From: Nocardioides albus
Lineage (GTDB): Bacteria; Actinomycetota; Actinomycetes; Propionibacteriales; Nocardioidaceae
DNA length: 64,000 nucleotides
Direction: 5' to 3'
NCBI RefSeq assembly: GCF_014648255.1
Contig: NZ_BMQT01000001.1
Coordinates: 667,657 to 731,656 of the forward strand
Under the pieces are notes generated by a model that ran no database searches, was not told the DNA's origin, and worked only from the letters and a program-made list of their open reading frames with translations. Within the stretch, counting starts at the first letter, position 1; each line of letters begins with the position of its first letter. Shown here piece after piece: positions 37,606-44,932 of this stretch. The position numbers and the translations under genes are program-made.

Positions 37606-38253
37606 ATGACGGACATGACGAACCCGTCCGACGATCAGTCCGATCCCAACAAGCCGGCCGACGGCTCCGCTCCGCCTCCGCCGACCCCGGCCGAGCCGAC
37701 CCAGCCGGAGACCACCCAGGTCGAGCCGACTCAGCCGATGTACGGCCAGACCTACGGTGAGCAGCAGTCCAACCCCTACGGTGGCGCGACCTTCGACCAG
37801 AAGCCGCCGGCGGCCGGCTACGGACAGACGCCTCCGCCGCCTGCCTATGGTGGTCAGCCGGGCTACGGCGGGCAGCCGGGCTACGGCCAGGCGCCCTACG
37901 GTGCTCCCCCCGCGTACGCAGGCCAGGTCGGCACCCCGGACTCCGGGGCGACCACGTCGATGGTCCTCGGAATCGTCGGTCTCGTGGGGTCGTTCCTGTG
38001 CGGTCTCCCGATCGTCCTCGCGCCGTTCGCCCTGTTCATGGGGCTCTCCGCCAAGAAGCGGATCGACGCGTCGGCCGGCGCCCTGACCGGCCGCGGCAAC
38101 GCGCAGGCGGGCTTCATCCTCGGCATCATCGGCACCGTCCTGCTGATCCTGACCATCCTTTTCGTCGTCGTCATCATCATCATCGGCGTCAGCGGCGGGT
38201 TCGACGACTCGGGCTACGACAGCGGCTACGAGTCGTACGACAGCGAGTTCTGA
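37606..38253 (+). CDS. DUF4190-type membrane protein
   Basis: 215 residues. A cytoplasmic Pro/Gly/Tyr/Gln-rich region (about residues 1–110, with PGYGGQPGYGQAPYG repeats) precedes two membrane helices (MVLGIVGLVGSFLCGLPIVL and FILGIIGTVLLILTILFVVV). The loop GLSAKKRIDASAGALTGRGN is the DUF4190 signature. A short acidic Tyr-rich tail follows. The function of the family is unknown. It lies seven bases after the deaminase stop and three before a smaller paralogue. Confidence 0.82.
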   Translation: MTDMTNPSDDQSDPNKPADGSAPPPPTPAEPTQPETTQVEPTQPMYGQTYGEQQSNPYGGATFDQKPPAAGYGQTPPPPAYGGQPGYGGQPGYGQAPYGAPPAYAGQVGTPDSGATTSMVLGIVGLVGSFLCGLPIVLAPFALFMGLSAKKRIDASAGALTGRGNAQAGFILGIIGTVLLILTILFVVVIIIIGVSGGFDDSGYDSGYESYDSEF

Positions 38254-38256
38254 CGG

Positions 38257-38655
38257 ATGACGAGCACTCCCCCACCCGGCTACCAGCCCGCGCCCTACGG
38301 TTTCCCGCAGCCCCCTCCCCACCCCGAGGCCAGCTCGGCGATGGTCTTCGGCATCGTCGGGCTGTGCCTGTCGGTCATGTGCGGCGGGATCGGCGTCTTC
38401 ATCGCACCGTTCGGCTGGATCAAGGGCAAGCGGGTGATGGCCGAGATCGACGCCAATCCGGCGGCCTACGGCGGTCGCAGCAACGCTCAGGCCGGCTTCA
38501 TCACCGGCATCATCGGCACGGTCTTCGGGGCGCTCATGATGCTCTTCTGGATCGCCTACGTCGTCTTCATCATCGTGATGCTCTTCGTCGTCGCGGAGGT
38601 CGAGCCCACGACGACGTACGACAGCGTCAACGCGATGCTGAGCAGCCGAATCTGA
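38257..38655 (+). CDS. DUF4190-type membrane protein, smaller paralogue
   Basis: 132 residues with the same plan as the preceding gene: a short Pro-rich N-terminus (PPPGYQPAPYGFPQPPPHPE), two helices (MVFGIVGLCLSVMCGGIGVF and FITGIIGTVFGALMMLFWIA), and the loop GWIKGKRVMAEIDANPAAYG. Tandem duplication explains the pair. Three bases separate it from each neighbour, so it is translated within one operon. The function is unknown. Confidence 0.8.
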   Translation: MTSTPPPGYQPAPYGFPQPPPHPEASSAMVFGIVGLCLSVMCGGIGVFIAPFGWIKGKRVMAEIDANPAAYGGRSNAQAGFITGIIGTVFGALMMLFWIAYVVFIIVMLFVVAEVEPTTTYDSVNAMLSSRI

Positions 38656-38658
38656 CGG

Positions 38659-39771
38659 ATGGACTGCGGTTACTTCACCTCCGGTGCCTGCCGCTCCTGC
38701 CGCTGGCTGGAGATGGCGTACGTCGACCAGCTCGCGCAGAAGCAGCAGCGGGTCGCCGAGGCTCTCGGTGACGTACGTTGGGAGGAACCGGTCTCCAGCC
38801 CGGAGGCCGGTTTCCGCAACAAGGCGAAGATGGTCGTCGCCGGTTCGGTGGAGGCGCCGACTCTGGGGATCCTGTCGCACGATGGCCTCGGCGTGGACCT
38901 GCTCGCGTGCGGGCTGCACACCCCGGGCCTGCAGGCCGCGCTGCCGGTGCTGTCCCGGTTCGTCACGACCGCGCGGCTGACCCCCTACTCGGTGCCGGAG
39001 CGCCGCGGCGAGCTCAAGCACGTGATCGTCACCCAGGCCCCTGGCGGGGAGCTGATGGTGCGCTGGGTGCTGCGGTCCACCGAGGCGCTGTCCCGGCTGC
39101 GCAAGCACCTTCCGGCGCTGCTGGACGAGCTCCCGATCGGCGTTGCGTCGGTGAACATCCAGCCGGAGCACAAAGCCGTCATCGAGGGACCCGAAGAGAT
39201 CTTCCTGACTGCTCGTGAGGCGCTGACGATGGAGGTCAACGGGATCGGCCTCCGGCTCCGCCCGCACTCGTTCTTCCAGACCAACACGGCCGTCGCTGCC
39301 GCGCTCTACCGCCATGCCCGCGACCTGGTCTCCTCGGCGGCTCCTACCTCTGTCTGGGACCTCTACTGCGGCGTCGGCGGCTTCGGTCTGCACGTCGCCG
39401 CGCCCGGGCGGGACGTGCTCGGCGTGGAGTCCAGCGAGCAGGCCATCGAAGCCGCCGCGTCGACCGCCGCCGAGCTGGGGCTGCCCGGGACCAGCTGGGT
39501 GGCCGGGGACGCTGCTGCGTACGCCCTCTCGGCCGGCGCCGCGCCGGACCTGGTCATCGTCAACCCGCCGCGGCGCGGGATCGGCTCCTCGCTCGCCGGC
39601 TGGCTGGAGCGGTCAGAGGTCGAGCACGTCGTCTACTCCTCGTGCAACGTCGACACCCTCGCCCGCGACCTGCGCGACATGCCCTCGCTGCGACCGGTCT
39701 CAGCACGGCTCCTGGACATGTTCCCCAACACCGACCACCACGAGGTCCTGGTGCTCCTGAACCGAACCTGA
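38659..39771 (+). CDS. rlmC: 23S rRNA (uracil-5-)-methyltransferase RlmC
   Basis: 370 residues, very like the E. coli enzyme that makes m5U747 in 23S rRNA. The iron-sulphur ligands are Cys 3, 11, 14 and 84 (CGYFTSGACRSC and LLACGLH). GFRNKAKMVVAGSVE, PHSFFQTNTAVA, the SAM site DLYCGVGGFGL, VNPPRRGIG, and the catalytic Cys 329 in VYSSCNVDTLARDL all align with RlmC rather than with RlmD/TrmA. It uses S-adenosylmethionine. It closes the five-gene plus-strand operon that begins with the aminotransferase. The similarity to proteobacterial RlmC is unusually high. Confidence 0.93.
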   Translation: MDCGYFTSGACRSCRWLEMAYVDQLAQKQQRVAEALGDVRWEEPVSSPEAGFRNKAKMVVAGSVEAPTLGILSHDGLGVDLLACGLHTPGLQAALPVLSRFVTTARLTPYSVPERRGELKHVIVTQAPGGELMVRWVLRSTEALSRLRKHLPALLDELPIGVASVNIQPEHKAVIEGPEEIFLTAREALTMEVNGIGLRLRPHSFFQTNTAVAAALYRHARDLVSSAAPTSVWDLYCGVGGFGLHVAAPGRDVLGVESSEQAIEAAASTAAELGLPGTSWVAGDAAAYALSAGAAPDLVIVNPPRRGIGSSLAGWLERSEVEHVVYSSCNVDTLARDLRDMPSLRPVSARLLDMFPNTDHHEVLVLLNRT

Positions 39772-39788
39772 CGTCGAGTCGGGGTGGG

Positions 39789-40835
39789 TCAGAGCTCCAC
39801 GCCGAGCATGACGGGCTCGTTGACGAGCACGATCCCGTACGCCGCCTCGACCCCGTCGCGTACCTCTCGGGCCAGGGCTAGCAGGTCCTCGGTCGTGCCC
39901 TCGCCGCGGTTGGTGAGGGCGAGGGTGTGCTTCGTGGAGAGGGAGACCCTCTGGTTCCCGTGGCCCTTCTTGAACCCGGCGTGGTCGATGAGCCAGGCGG
40001 CGGAGGTCTTCACGGTGCCGTCGGGCTGTGGGTAGGCCGGGGCGCCCTCGGGCACGTCCTCGGGGGCGACCACGGGGTTGGTGAAGAACGAGCCCGCCGA
40101 CCAGGTGTCGTGGTCGGCCTCGTCGATGACCATGCCCTTGCTGCGGCGCAGGGACAGGACGGCCTCGCGGATCTGCTTGGACGGCACCCGGGTGCCCTGC
40201 TCGACGCCGAGAGCACCGGCGAGCTGGGCGTACGCGATCGGGGAGCCGGTCTCGCCGTCGGTGGCGAGCCGGAAGGTGACTTCGAGGACCACGTATCGGC
40301 CCGGTCGCTCCTTGAACCGCGACCAGCGGTAGCCGAACCCGCACTCGCCGGCGGTGAAGCTCCGCACCTCGCGAAGCTCGCGGTCGAGCACCTTGACCGA
40401 GGTGATCGTCTGGGAGACATCCTGGCCGTACGCCCCGACGTTCTGGATGGGTGTCGCGCCGACGCTGCCGGGGATGCCGGAGAGCGCCTCGACGCCGCTC
40501 CAGCCCTTGTCGACGGCGGTCGTCACGAAGTCGTCCCAGGTCTCGCCGGCCGCCACCGTGACGAGTACGCCACCCTCGACCGTCTCGGCCGCGACGCCCG
40601 TCGTCGCCAGCTTGATGACGGTGCCCGGGAAGCCGGCGTCGGCGACGACGAGGTTGCTGCCGCCACCGAGGACGAGCACGTCTTTGGCGGCAGCGTCGGC
40701 CGCGGTCACGGCCTCGATGATCTCGGCGGCGGTGGTCGCGGTGACGAACTCCGCCGCCGGGCCGCCGAGATGGAAGGTGGTGTGGTCGGAAAGGTTCTCT
40801 ATCGAAGCGGAGCCCGAGACAATTGGCTCAGACAC
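39789..40835 (-). CDS. murB: UDP-N-acetylenolpyruvoylglucosamine reductase MurB
   Basis: 348 residues. Cytoplasmic flavoenzyme that reduces UDP-GlcNAc-enolpyruvate to UDP-MurNAc in peptidoglycan synthesis. The FAD site includes LGGGSNLVV (about 56–64) and SGIPGSVGATPIQNVGAYGQ. The catalytic Ser lies in SAGSFFTNPVV and a Glu in the final VNEPVMLGVEL. The presence of GYRWSRFK and the overall length fit type I MurB. The GTG at 40835 overlaps the preceding MaoC gene by eight bases. Confidence 0.96.
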   Translation of the reverse strand: MSEPIVSGSASIENLSDHTTFHLGGPAAEFVTATTAAEIIEAVTAADAAAKDVLVLGGGSNLVVADAGFPGTVIKLATTGVAAETVEGGVLVTVAAGETWDDFVTTAVDKGWSGVEALSGIPGSVGATPIQNVGAYGQDVSQTITSVKVLDRELREVRSFTAGECGFGYRWSRFKERPGRYVVLEVTFRLATDGETGSPIAYAQLAGALGVEQGTRVPSKQIREAVLSLRRSKGMVIDEADHDTWSAGSFFTNPVVAPEDVPEGAPAYPQPDGTVKTSAAWLIDHAGFKKGHGNQRVSLSTKHTLALTNRGEGTTEDLLALAREVRDGVEAAYGIVLVNEPVMLGVEL

Positions 40836-41244
40836 GTACGGAGACCTTCGGCATGCCGAGGACCTTCTGGGGCTCCCCGGTGGTCGAGCCTGTCGAGACC
40901 ACGGTCAGGGCGATCGTCGCCAGCCCGTCCTCGACCGACTTCACCGTGCCGCTGATCGTCACCGAGGTGCCCTCGTCGTCGTCGGGCACGACGACCGGGT
41001 TGGTGAACTTGGCGCCGAAGTCGACGACCTCGGCTCCGTCGGTCCACTCCGAGACCGCGCGGGCGACCAGCGCCATGGTGAACATGCCGTGGGCGATCAC
41101 GCCGGGGAGGCCGACGGCGGTGGCGATCCGGTCGGACCAGTGGATCGGGTTGAAGTCGCCGCTCGCGCCGGCGTAGCGCACCAGCGACGCCCGGGTGATG
41201 GGGTAGGTCTTCGTGGCCAGCTCGGCGCCTGCTTCGAGAGTCAT
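40828..41244 (-). CDS. MaoC-like dehydratase/hydratase, HadB type
   Basis: 138 residues, a single hot-dog domain. The hydratase-2 motif is complete (YAGASGDFNPIHWSDRIATA), giving the catalytic Asp and His. GVIAHGMFTMAL follows. The ATG at 41244 overlaps the stop of the partner gene (TGATG). In mycobacteria the equivalent pair HadA–HadB dehydrates hydroxyacyl-ACP for mycolic acids. Nocardioidaceae lack mycolates, so here a role in fatty-acid or polyketide metabolism is more likely. Confidence 0.9.
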   Translation of the reverse strand: MTLEAGAELATKTYPITRASLVRYAGASGDFNPIHWSDRIATAVGLPGVIAHGMFTMALVARAVSEWTDGAEVVDFGAKFTNPVVVPDDDEGTSVTISGTVKSVEDGLATIALTVVSTGSTTGEPQKVLGMPKVSVRV

Positions 41245-41651
41245 CACGCGACCTCCGCCGCTCGGTGGACCAGGGTGGCCGAGGTGGTGCACACGACCGC
41301 GCCAGCCTCGTCGGTGATCTCCGAGACCGTCCCGATGATGTCATTGCCGCCGATCTGGCGCAGCGAGGCGACGCTCAGGGTCGCGACCAGCACGTCTCCC
41401 GGCGCGATCGGCCGGACGTAGGAGAACTTTTGCTCGCCGTGCACGATCCGCGACAACTCGACCTCGACGTCGTCCAGGAAGGCGTTCATCGCGTCGAAGG
41501 CGAGCACGATCGGGAAGGTCGCCGGGACCCGGTCCCCGCTCTCCCAGTCCACCCCGGTGGCGGCAGCGAACTCCCGCACCTTCTCGTCGGTGACCCGATA
41601 GGGCCTGGTCGGAGGAAAAGCGCGCCCTACGAGCGACCCATCAACTGCCAT
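41244..41651 (-). CDS. MaoC-like dehydratase, HadA type (FAS1_DH region)
   Basis: 135 residues from the ATG at 41651 (MAVDGSLVGRAFPPTRPYRV). The longer reading to 41747 runs into a repeat array and is rejected. TAGAGT lies seven bases upstream (41659–41664). It is a hot-dog fold without the full Asp/His motif, as in HadA, the substrate-binding subunit that pairs with the catalytic HadB. Adjacent rpmG upstream and murB downstream match the conserved actinobacterial order. Confidence 0.9.
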   Translation of the reverse strand: MAVDGSLVGRAFPPTRPYRVTDEKVREFAAATGVDWESGDRVPATFPIVLAFDAMNAFLDDVEVELSRIVHGEQKFSYVRPIAPGDVLVATLSVASLRQIGGNDIIGTVSEITDEAGAVVCTTSATLVHRAAEVA

Positions 41652-41658
41652 GCGGACA

Positions 41659-41664
41659 ACTCTA
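41659..41664 (-). promoter_or_regulatory. -10 box of the MaoC–murB operon (leaderless type)
   Basis: On the minus strand TAGAGT stands seven bases before the ATG at 41651. It lies next to the TCGGCCGA repeat array, whose first box begins five bases further upstream. Confidence 0.5.
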
Positions 41665-41668
41665 GTGG

Positions 41669-41830
41669 TCCGCCGAGAAGTCACCCGCGTCGGCCGAAGC
41701 GTCACGCGCGCTGGCCGAAGCGTCACGTAGGTCGGCCGAAGCGTCACGTACGTCGGCCGAGTTGGCAGGCCAGTGCCAACTCGGCCGACCGGAGTGACGT
41801 CTCGGCCGACGGGAGTGACGTCTCGGCAAA
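41669..41830. repeat. Palindromic array of TCGGCCGA boxes on a 21-bp period, copy 2
   Basis: Boxes begin at 41669 (tccgccga), 41690, 41711 (ctggccga), 41732 and 41753, each exactly 21 bases apart with spacers like AGCGTCACGnnnG. The array then turns through gagttggca...tgccaactc and continues in opposite orientation at 41781, 41802 and 41823 with spacers like CGGGAGTGACGTC. The 8-mer TCGGCCGA is its own reverse complement. It lies between rpmG's terminator and the MaoC promoter. Copy 1 is at 19740–19857. Confidence 0.88.
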
Positions 41831-41833
41831 TGA

Positions 41834-41873
41834 CGAACGCCCCGCCTCCCGAAGCGCGGGGGCGGGGCGTTCG
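41834..41873 (-). terminator. Terminator after rpmG
   Basis: The perfect 13-bp arms cgaacgccccgcc (41834–41846) and ggcggggcgttcg (41861–41873) are followed on the minus strand by TCATTTG. It lies about 40 bases after the rpmG stop. Confidence 0.7.
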
Positions 41874-41910
41874 GAGCGCGCCGATCAGCGTCGCGCTCTA
41901 CTGAGAAGAT

Positions 41911-42081
41911 TCAGCGGGTCTCGCGGTGCGGCTGGTGCTTGCGGCAACGCGGGCAGTACTTGTTGAGCTCGATACGGTCGGGGTCGTTCCGACGGTTCTT
42001 CTTCGAGATGTAGTTACGCTCCTTGCACTCGGTGCAAGCGAGGGTGATCTTCGGACGAACGTCGCTGCTCTTGCTGGCCAC
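41911..42081 (-). CDS. rpmG: 50S ribosomal protein L33
   Basis: 56 residues, read directly from the sequence because it is short. The GTG at 42081 gives [20 protein letters not shown] and the protein ends [10 protein letters not shown]. Two CxxC pairs (Cys 16/19 in ACTEC and the pair in KYCPRCRK) make the zinc ribbon of the C+ form, so this is the zinc-binding paralogue. AAGGAAA lies upstream. It follows tRNA-Met and tRNA-Thr and precedes the MaoC pair, as in other actinobacteria. Confidence 0.97.
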   Translation of the reverse strand: MASKSSDVRPKITLACTECKERNYISKKNRRNDPDRIELNKYCPRCRKHQPHRETR

Positions 42082-42127
42082 AGGAGTTTCCTTACGGTGC
42101 TGATCGAGGTGTTGCGGTCTTTGGCGG

Positions 42128-42201
42128 TAGCGGGGGCGGGGATCGAACCCGCGACCTCACGATTATGAGTCGTGCGCTCTAACCGCCTGAGCTACCCCGC
42201 C
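42128..42201 (-). tRNA. tRNA-Met (CAU anticodon, elongator type)
   Basis: 74 bases on the minus strand. The acceptor GGCGGGG pairs with CCCCGCT (G·U at the first pair). The D-arm is GCTCAGGCGGTTAGAGC, the anticodon loop CTCATAA gives CAU, and the T-loop is GGTTCGATCC. The paired first position fits an elongator tRNA rather than an initiator. CCA is not encoded. Confidence 0.95.
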
Positions 42202-42252
42202 TCAACAGGAATCAGGCCCGCAGTATTCCTCACTGCGGGACCCGAACTCCAG

Positions 42253-42325
42253 AGCCCCTTTACGGAATCGAACCGTAGACCTTCTCCTTACCATGGAGAC
42301 GCTCTGCCGACTGAGCTAAAGGGGC
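42253..42325 (-). tRNA. tRNA-Thr (GGU anticodon)
   Basis: 73 bases on the minus strand. The acceptor GCCCCTT pairs with AAGGGGC. The D-arm is GCTCAGTCGGCAGAGC, the anticodon stem TCTCC/GGAGA encloses ATGGTAA with anticodon GGU, and the T-loop is GGTTCGATTCC. It lies 51 bases upstream of tRNA-Met. Confidence 0.96.
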
Positions 42326-42399
42326 GTTGCGTGAGAGAACATTACGGCAGGGGCACCATGCTCAACAAATCGAGGCGGCCCCTCCGTCCGACGCATGCA

Positions 42400-43830
42400 T
42401 CATCGCAGGTCAGAGGGGTCCTTGGCGCTTCCGCCGGACTCCCAGATGCGCGCGAAACCCATCGCTTCCTCGAGCTCGTAGGACAGCTCGAGCAACATCC
42501 GCTCCCGCCCCGGCGCCGCCCCGAACATCATTCCCTGCGGCAGCCCGGCCGACGTCTGCTGAACCGGCAGCGACACCGCCGGCCCACCGGTGACGTTCTG
42601 CCACGGCGTGAACGCGACCCAGTCCATCAGCCGAGTCATCACCAGCTCGTAGGCCTGGCTCGGAGCCAGCCGGCCGAGCTCCGGGGTCTCGTGCGCGACC
42701 GTGGGTGTCAGGACGACGTCGTACGCAGCATGGAAGCCCTCTGCGATCGCCTGCACCCTCCGCAGCCGGACGATGGCCGCCGGGACGTTCTTCGCGTTCC
42801 TCAGCGTGTGCTGGGCCAGGCCCACGGTGAGGTTGTCGAGACGGTGGCGGTCCCAGGTCTTGCCACGGAGCGGCCCGGCGTTGACCAGGGCGACCGCGAG
42901 GGTGCCCCAGTAGAGGACGAAGTCGTCGGCGAAGCTCTCGGGAACCGGCGCGGGCACCGTCTCGACGGTGTGTCCGAGCTCCTCCAGCACGGCCGCGGTC
43001 TTGAGCGTCAGCTCGGCGACCTCGGGGCTGGCCTCGCGTCCGAGCGCGCCGGTGAAGATCGCGCAGCGCAGCCGCTTCGTCCCGGGACCGGTGACGTCGC
43101 CGATCGGCGGCAGCGAGGTGTGGTGAGCCTTCTCGGCCTCCCGGAAGAAGGCCGCAGTGTCGCGCACCGATCGGGTCAGCACCCCGTCGGTGACGATCTT
43201 GAGCGGCAGCAGCCCGTAGAGCGGATCCTGCGGCAGCCGGTCGCGGGTCGGCTTGAGCCCGACCAGCCCGCAGGCCCCGGCAGGGATCCGGATCGAGCCG
43301 CCGCCGTCGTTGCCGTGAGCGAGCGGCACGGCCCCGGCAGCCACCAGCGCGCCCGAACCGGCCGATGACGCACCGGCCACGCGGCCGGTGTCCCACGGGT
43401 TGCGCACCGCACCGAGCCGGGCATGCTCTGCGGTGCCCGAGAAGCCGAACTCCGAGAGCTGCGTCTTCCCCAACGACAGCAGCCCGAGCTTGAAGAGCAG
43501 CTTGGTCATCTCGCCGTTGCGCGAGGCCGGCGGCATGACGTACGAGTCCGTGCCGTTTCTGGTCGGCACGCCGGCGACGTCGGTGTTGTCCTTGATCAGG
43601 GTGGGTACGCCCGCGAAGAAGCCTGCCCGCGGAGAACACGCCTGGACCCTGGCCCGATCGAAGGTCCGGTACGCCATCGCGCCGAGCGCCGGGTCGATCG
43701 ACTCGATCCTGGCGATGGACGCCTCGACCGCCTCGGCGGTGCTGAAGTCACCGCGCCGCAACGCCTCGGCGACCCCGACAGCGTCGAGAGTGCCGAGTAC
43801 GTCGTCGGTGAAGGCGTGCACGCGGGCCAT
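42400..43830 (-). CDS. Amidase (amidase signature family)
   Basis: 476 residues from the ATG at 43830, preceded by TACCTT seven bases upstream (43838–43843). The Ser–cis-Ser–Lys triad of the family is visible: Lys 80 in PTLIKDNTD, Ser 155/156 in AGASSAGSGALVAAG, and the nucleophile Ser 179 in GNDGGGSIRIPAGACG. VGLKPTRDRLP follows. It hydrolyses amide bonds of unknown substrate. It is not the GatA subunit, since no GatB or GatC lies nearby and the length and motifs differ. Confidence 0.92.
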   Translation of the reverse strand: MARVHAFTDDVLGTLDAVGVAEALRRGDFSTAEAVEASIARIESIDPALGAMAYRTFDRARVQACSPRAGFFAGVPTLIKDNTDVAGVPTRNGTDSYVMPPASRNGEMTKLLFKLGLLSLGKTQLSEFGFSGTAEHARLGAVRNPWDTGRVAGASSAGSGALVAAGAVPLAHGNDGGGSIRIPAGACGLVGLKPTRDRLPQDPLYGLLPLKIVTDGVLTRSVRDTAAFFREAEKAHHTSLPPIGDVTGPGTKRLRCAIFTGALGREASPEVAELTLKTAAVLEELGHTVETVPAPVPESFADDFVLYWGTLAVALVNAGPLRGKTWDRHRLDNLTVGLAQHTLRNAKNVPAAIVRLRRVQAIAEGFHAAYDVVLTPTVAHETPELGRLAPSQAYELVMTRLMDWVAFTPWQNVTGGPAVSLPVQQTSAGLPQGMMFGAAPGRERMLLELSYELEEAMGFARIWESGGSAKDPSDLR

Positions 43831-43837
43831 GAGATCA

Positions 43838-43843
43838 AAGGTA
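43838..43843 (-). promoter_or_regulatory. -10 box of the amidase gene (leaderless type)
   Basis: On the minus strand TACCTT stands seven bases before the ATG at 43830, inside the 38-base gap after lrgB. Confidence 0.45.
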
Positions 43844-43868
43844 GAGGTTCGACGGGCAGCGACGCGGC

Positions 43869-44546
43869 TCAAAGGAGGAAGGACGCCACCAGCGGGACCA
43901 AGAGACAGGTCACCACCGCCGTGAGTCCCATCGCCAACCCGGAGAACGCGCCTTCGACTCGGCTCTCCTCCAGCATCCTCGCTGTGCCGATGCCGTGCGA
44001 GACCGCACCGACGGCGATGCCCCGGGCTCGTGGGTCACGGATCCCGAACAGGGTGAGCAGGCGCGGTGCGACCATCGCCCCGAGGATGCCGACCACGATC
44101 GCGAAGCACGCTGACAGCTCTGCGTACCCGCCCAGTCGCTCGGTCAGCGCGATCGTCACCGGAGCGGTGACGGACTTCGTCGCCATCGTCCGCTCCAGTA
44201 CGTCGCTGCCGCCGAGCCAACGCACCAGCAGGATGCCGCTGACCATCGACACCACCGCGCCTGCGGTCAGCGCGACCAGGACCGGGATCACCATCCCCTT
44301 CAGCCGCGCGACCTGGTGGTAGAGCGGGATCGCCAACGCCACCGTGGCCGGACCGAGCAGGAAGCTGATCAGCGTGGTCGCGTCGGCATAGTCGGCGTAG
44401 GTCGTGCCGCTGAGCGCCAGCAGCGCCGCGACGATCACGATCCCGACCGCGACCGGCTGGGCGAGCGGCGAGTGGGTCCGCTTGCGCAGCCACCTCCCGA
44501 ATTCGTACGCAGCCACCGTCGCGAACAGCCACAGGACGACGCTCAT
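43869..44546 (-). CDS. lrgB: LrgB-family membrane protein
   Basis: 225 residues from the ATG at 44546, which overlaps the lrgA stop as ATGA. It is a polytopic protein with about seven to eight helices. The family signature appears in ATMATKSVTAPVTIALTERL-like text (LERTMATKSVTAPVTIAL) and in AVSHGIGTARMLEES. LrgB works with LrgA; in other bacteria the pair modulates murein hydrolase export, cell lysis, or transport of pyruvate or glycolate. The exact role here is open. Confidence 0.9.
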   Translation of the reverse strand: MSVVLWLFATVAAYEFGRWLRKRTHSPLAQPVAVGIVIVAALLALSGTTYADYADATTLISFLLGPATVALAIPLYHQVARLKGMVIPVLVALTAGAVVSMVSGILLVRWLGGSDVLERTMATKSVTAPVTIALTERLGGYAELSACFAIVVGILGAMVAPRLLTLFGIRDPRARGIAVGAVSHGIGTARMLEESRVEGAFSGLAMGLTAVVTCLLVPLVASFLL

Positions 44547-44932
44547 TCGATCTCCTCCCCCGGCGCGCCTTCGGTGCCGGCCACCGCCGGCACCCGGCGC
44601 AGGAAGAGTCCGAGCACCCAGCCCACGGTGACCAGGCCGAGCAACCAAGAGCCGAGCAGGGCGACCACGATCGGCAGGGCCGCGTCGCGGATGAACGCGA
44701 GGTAGGCGATCACGCCGACCCCGGCCGGGATGAAGAAGAGCTGCAGGTGGGAGAGGAAGTAGTCGCCGACCTGGATGACCGGGTCGTCCTCGCCGTCACG
44801 GCGTCGCAGGACCAGGACGACGAAGAGCAGCAGCATCCCCACGACGGGTCCGGGCAGCGGGAGCCCGGTCAGCTCGACGATCGCGGTTCCGGCCAGCTGG
44901 CATCCGAGCAGCCAGAGGAGGCCGACGATCAC
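44543..44932 (-). CDS. lrgA: LrgA/CidA-family membrane protein
   Basis: 129 residues starting at the GTG at 44932, which overlaps the ROK gene stop as GTGA. Four helices are visible with the holin-like CidA/LrgA signature LTGLPLPGPVVGMLLLFVVL and FFIPAGVGVIAYLA. It should act as a complex with LrgB. Translational coupling to a sugar-kinase-type gene upstream is unusual for lrgAB, which is more often next to LytSR or LysR regulators. Confidence 0.9.
   Translation of the reverse strand: MIVGLLWLLGCQLAGTAIVELTGLPLPGPVVGMLLLFVVLVLRRRDGEDDPVIQVGDYFLSHLQLFFIPAGVGVIAYLAFIRDAALPIVVALLGSWLLGLVTVGWVLGLFLRRVPAVAGTEGAPGEEIE

Noticed and set aside
36292..39393. 1033-codon minus-strand open frame
   Set aside because: It lies opposite five recognisable genes (aminotransferase, deaminase, two DUF4190 proteins, rlmC). 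It is low-complexity Arg/Asp/His-rich and a GC-rich artefact.
41652..41747. N-terminal extension of the first MaoC gene through the repeat array (TLRPTYVTLRPARV...)
   Set aside because: The peptide is a translation of the 21-bp repeats and is not conserved. A proper start with a -10 box lies at 41651.
41669..41830. CRISPR array
   Set aside because: The repeated unit is only an 8-base palindrome with similar, not unique, 13-base spacers, and orientation flips in the middle. There are no cas genes. It is a palindromic repeat array instead.
42400..43830. GatA subunit of the tRNA amidotransferase
   Set aside because: It has the amidase triad, but GatB and GatC are not nearby and the sequence lacks the GatA-typical surroundings.
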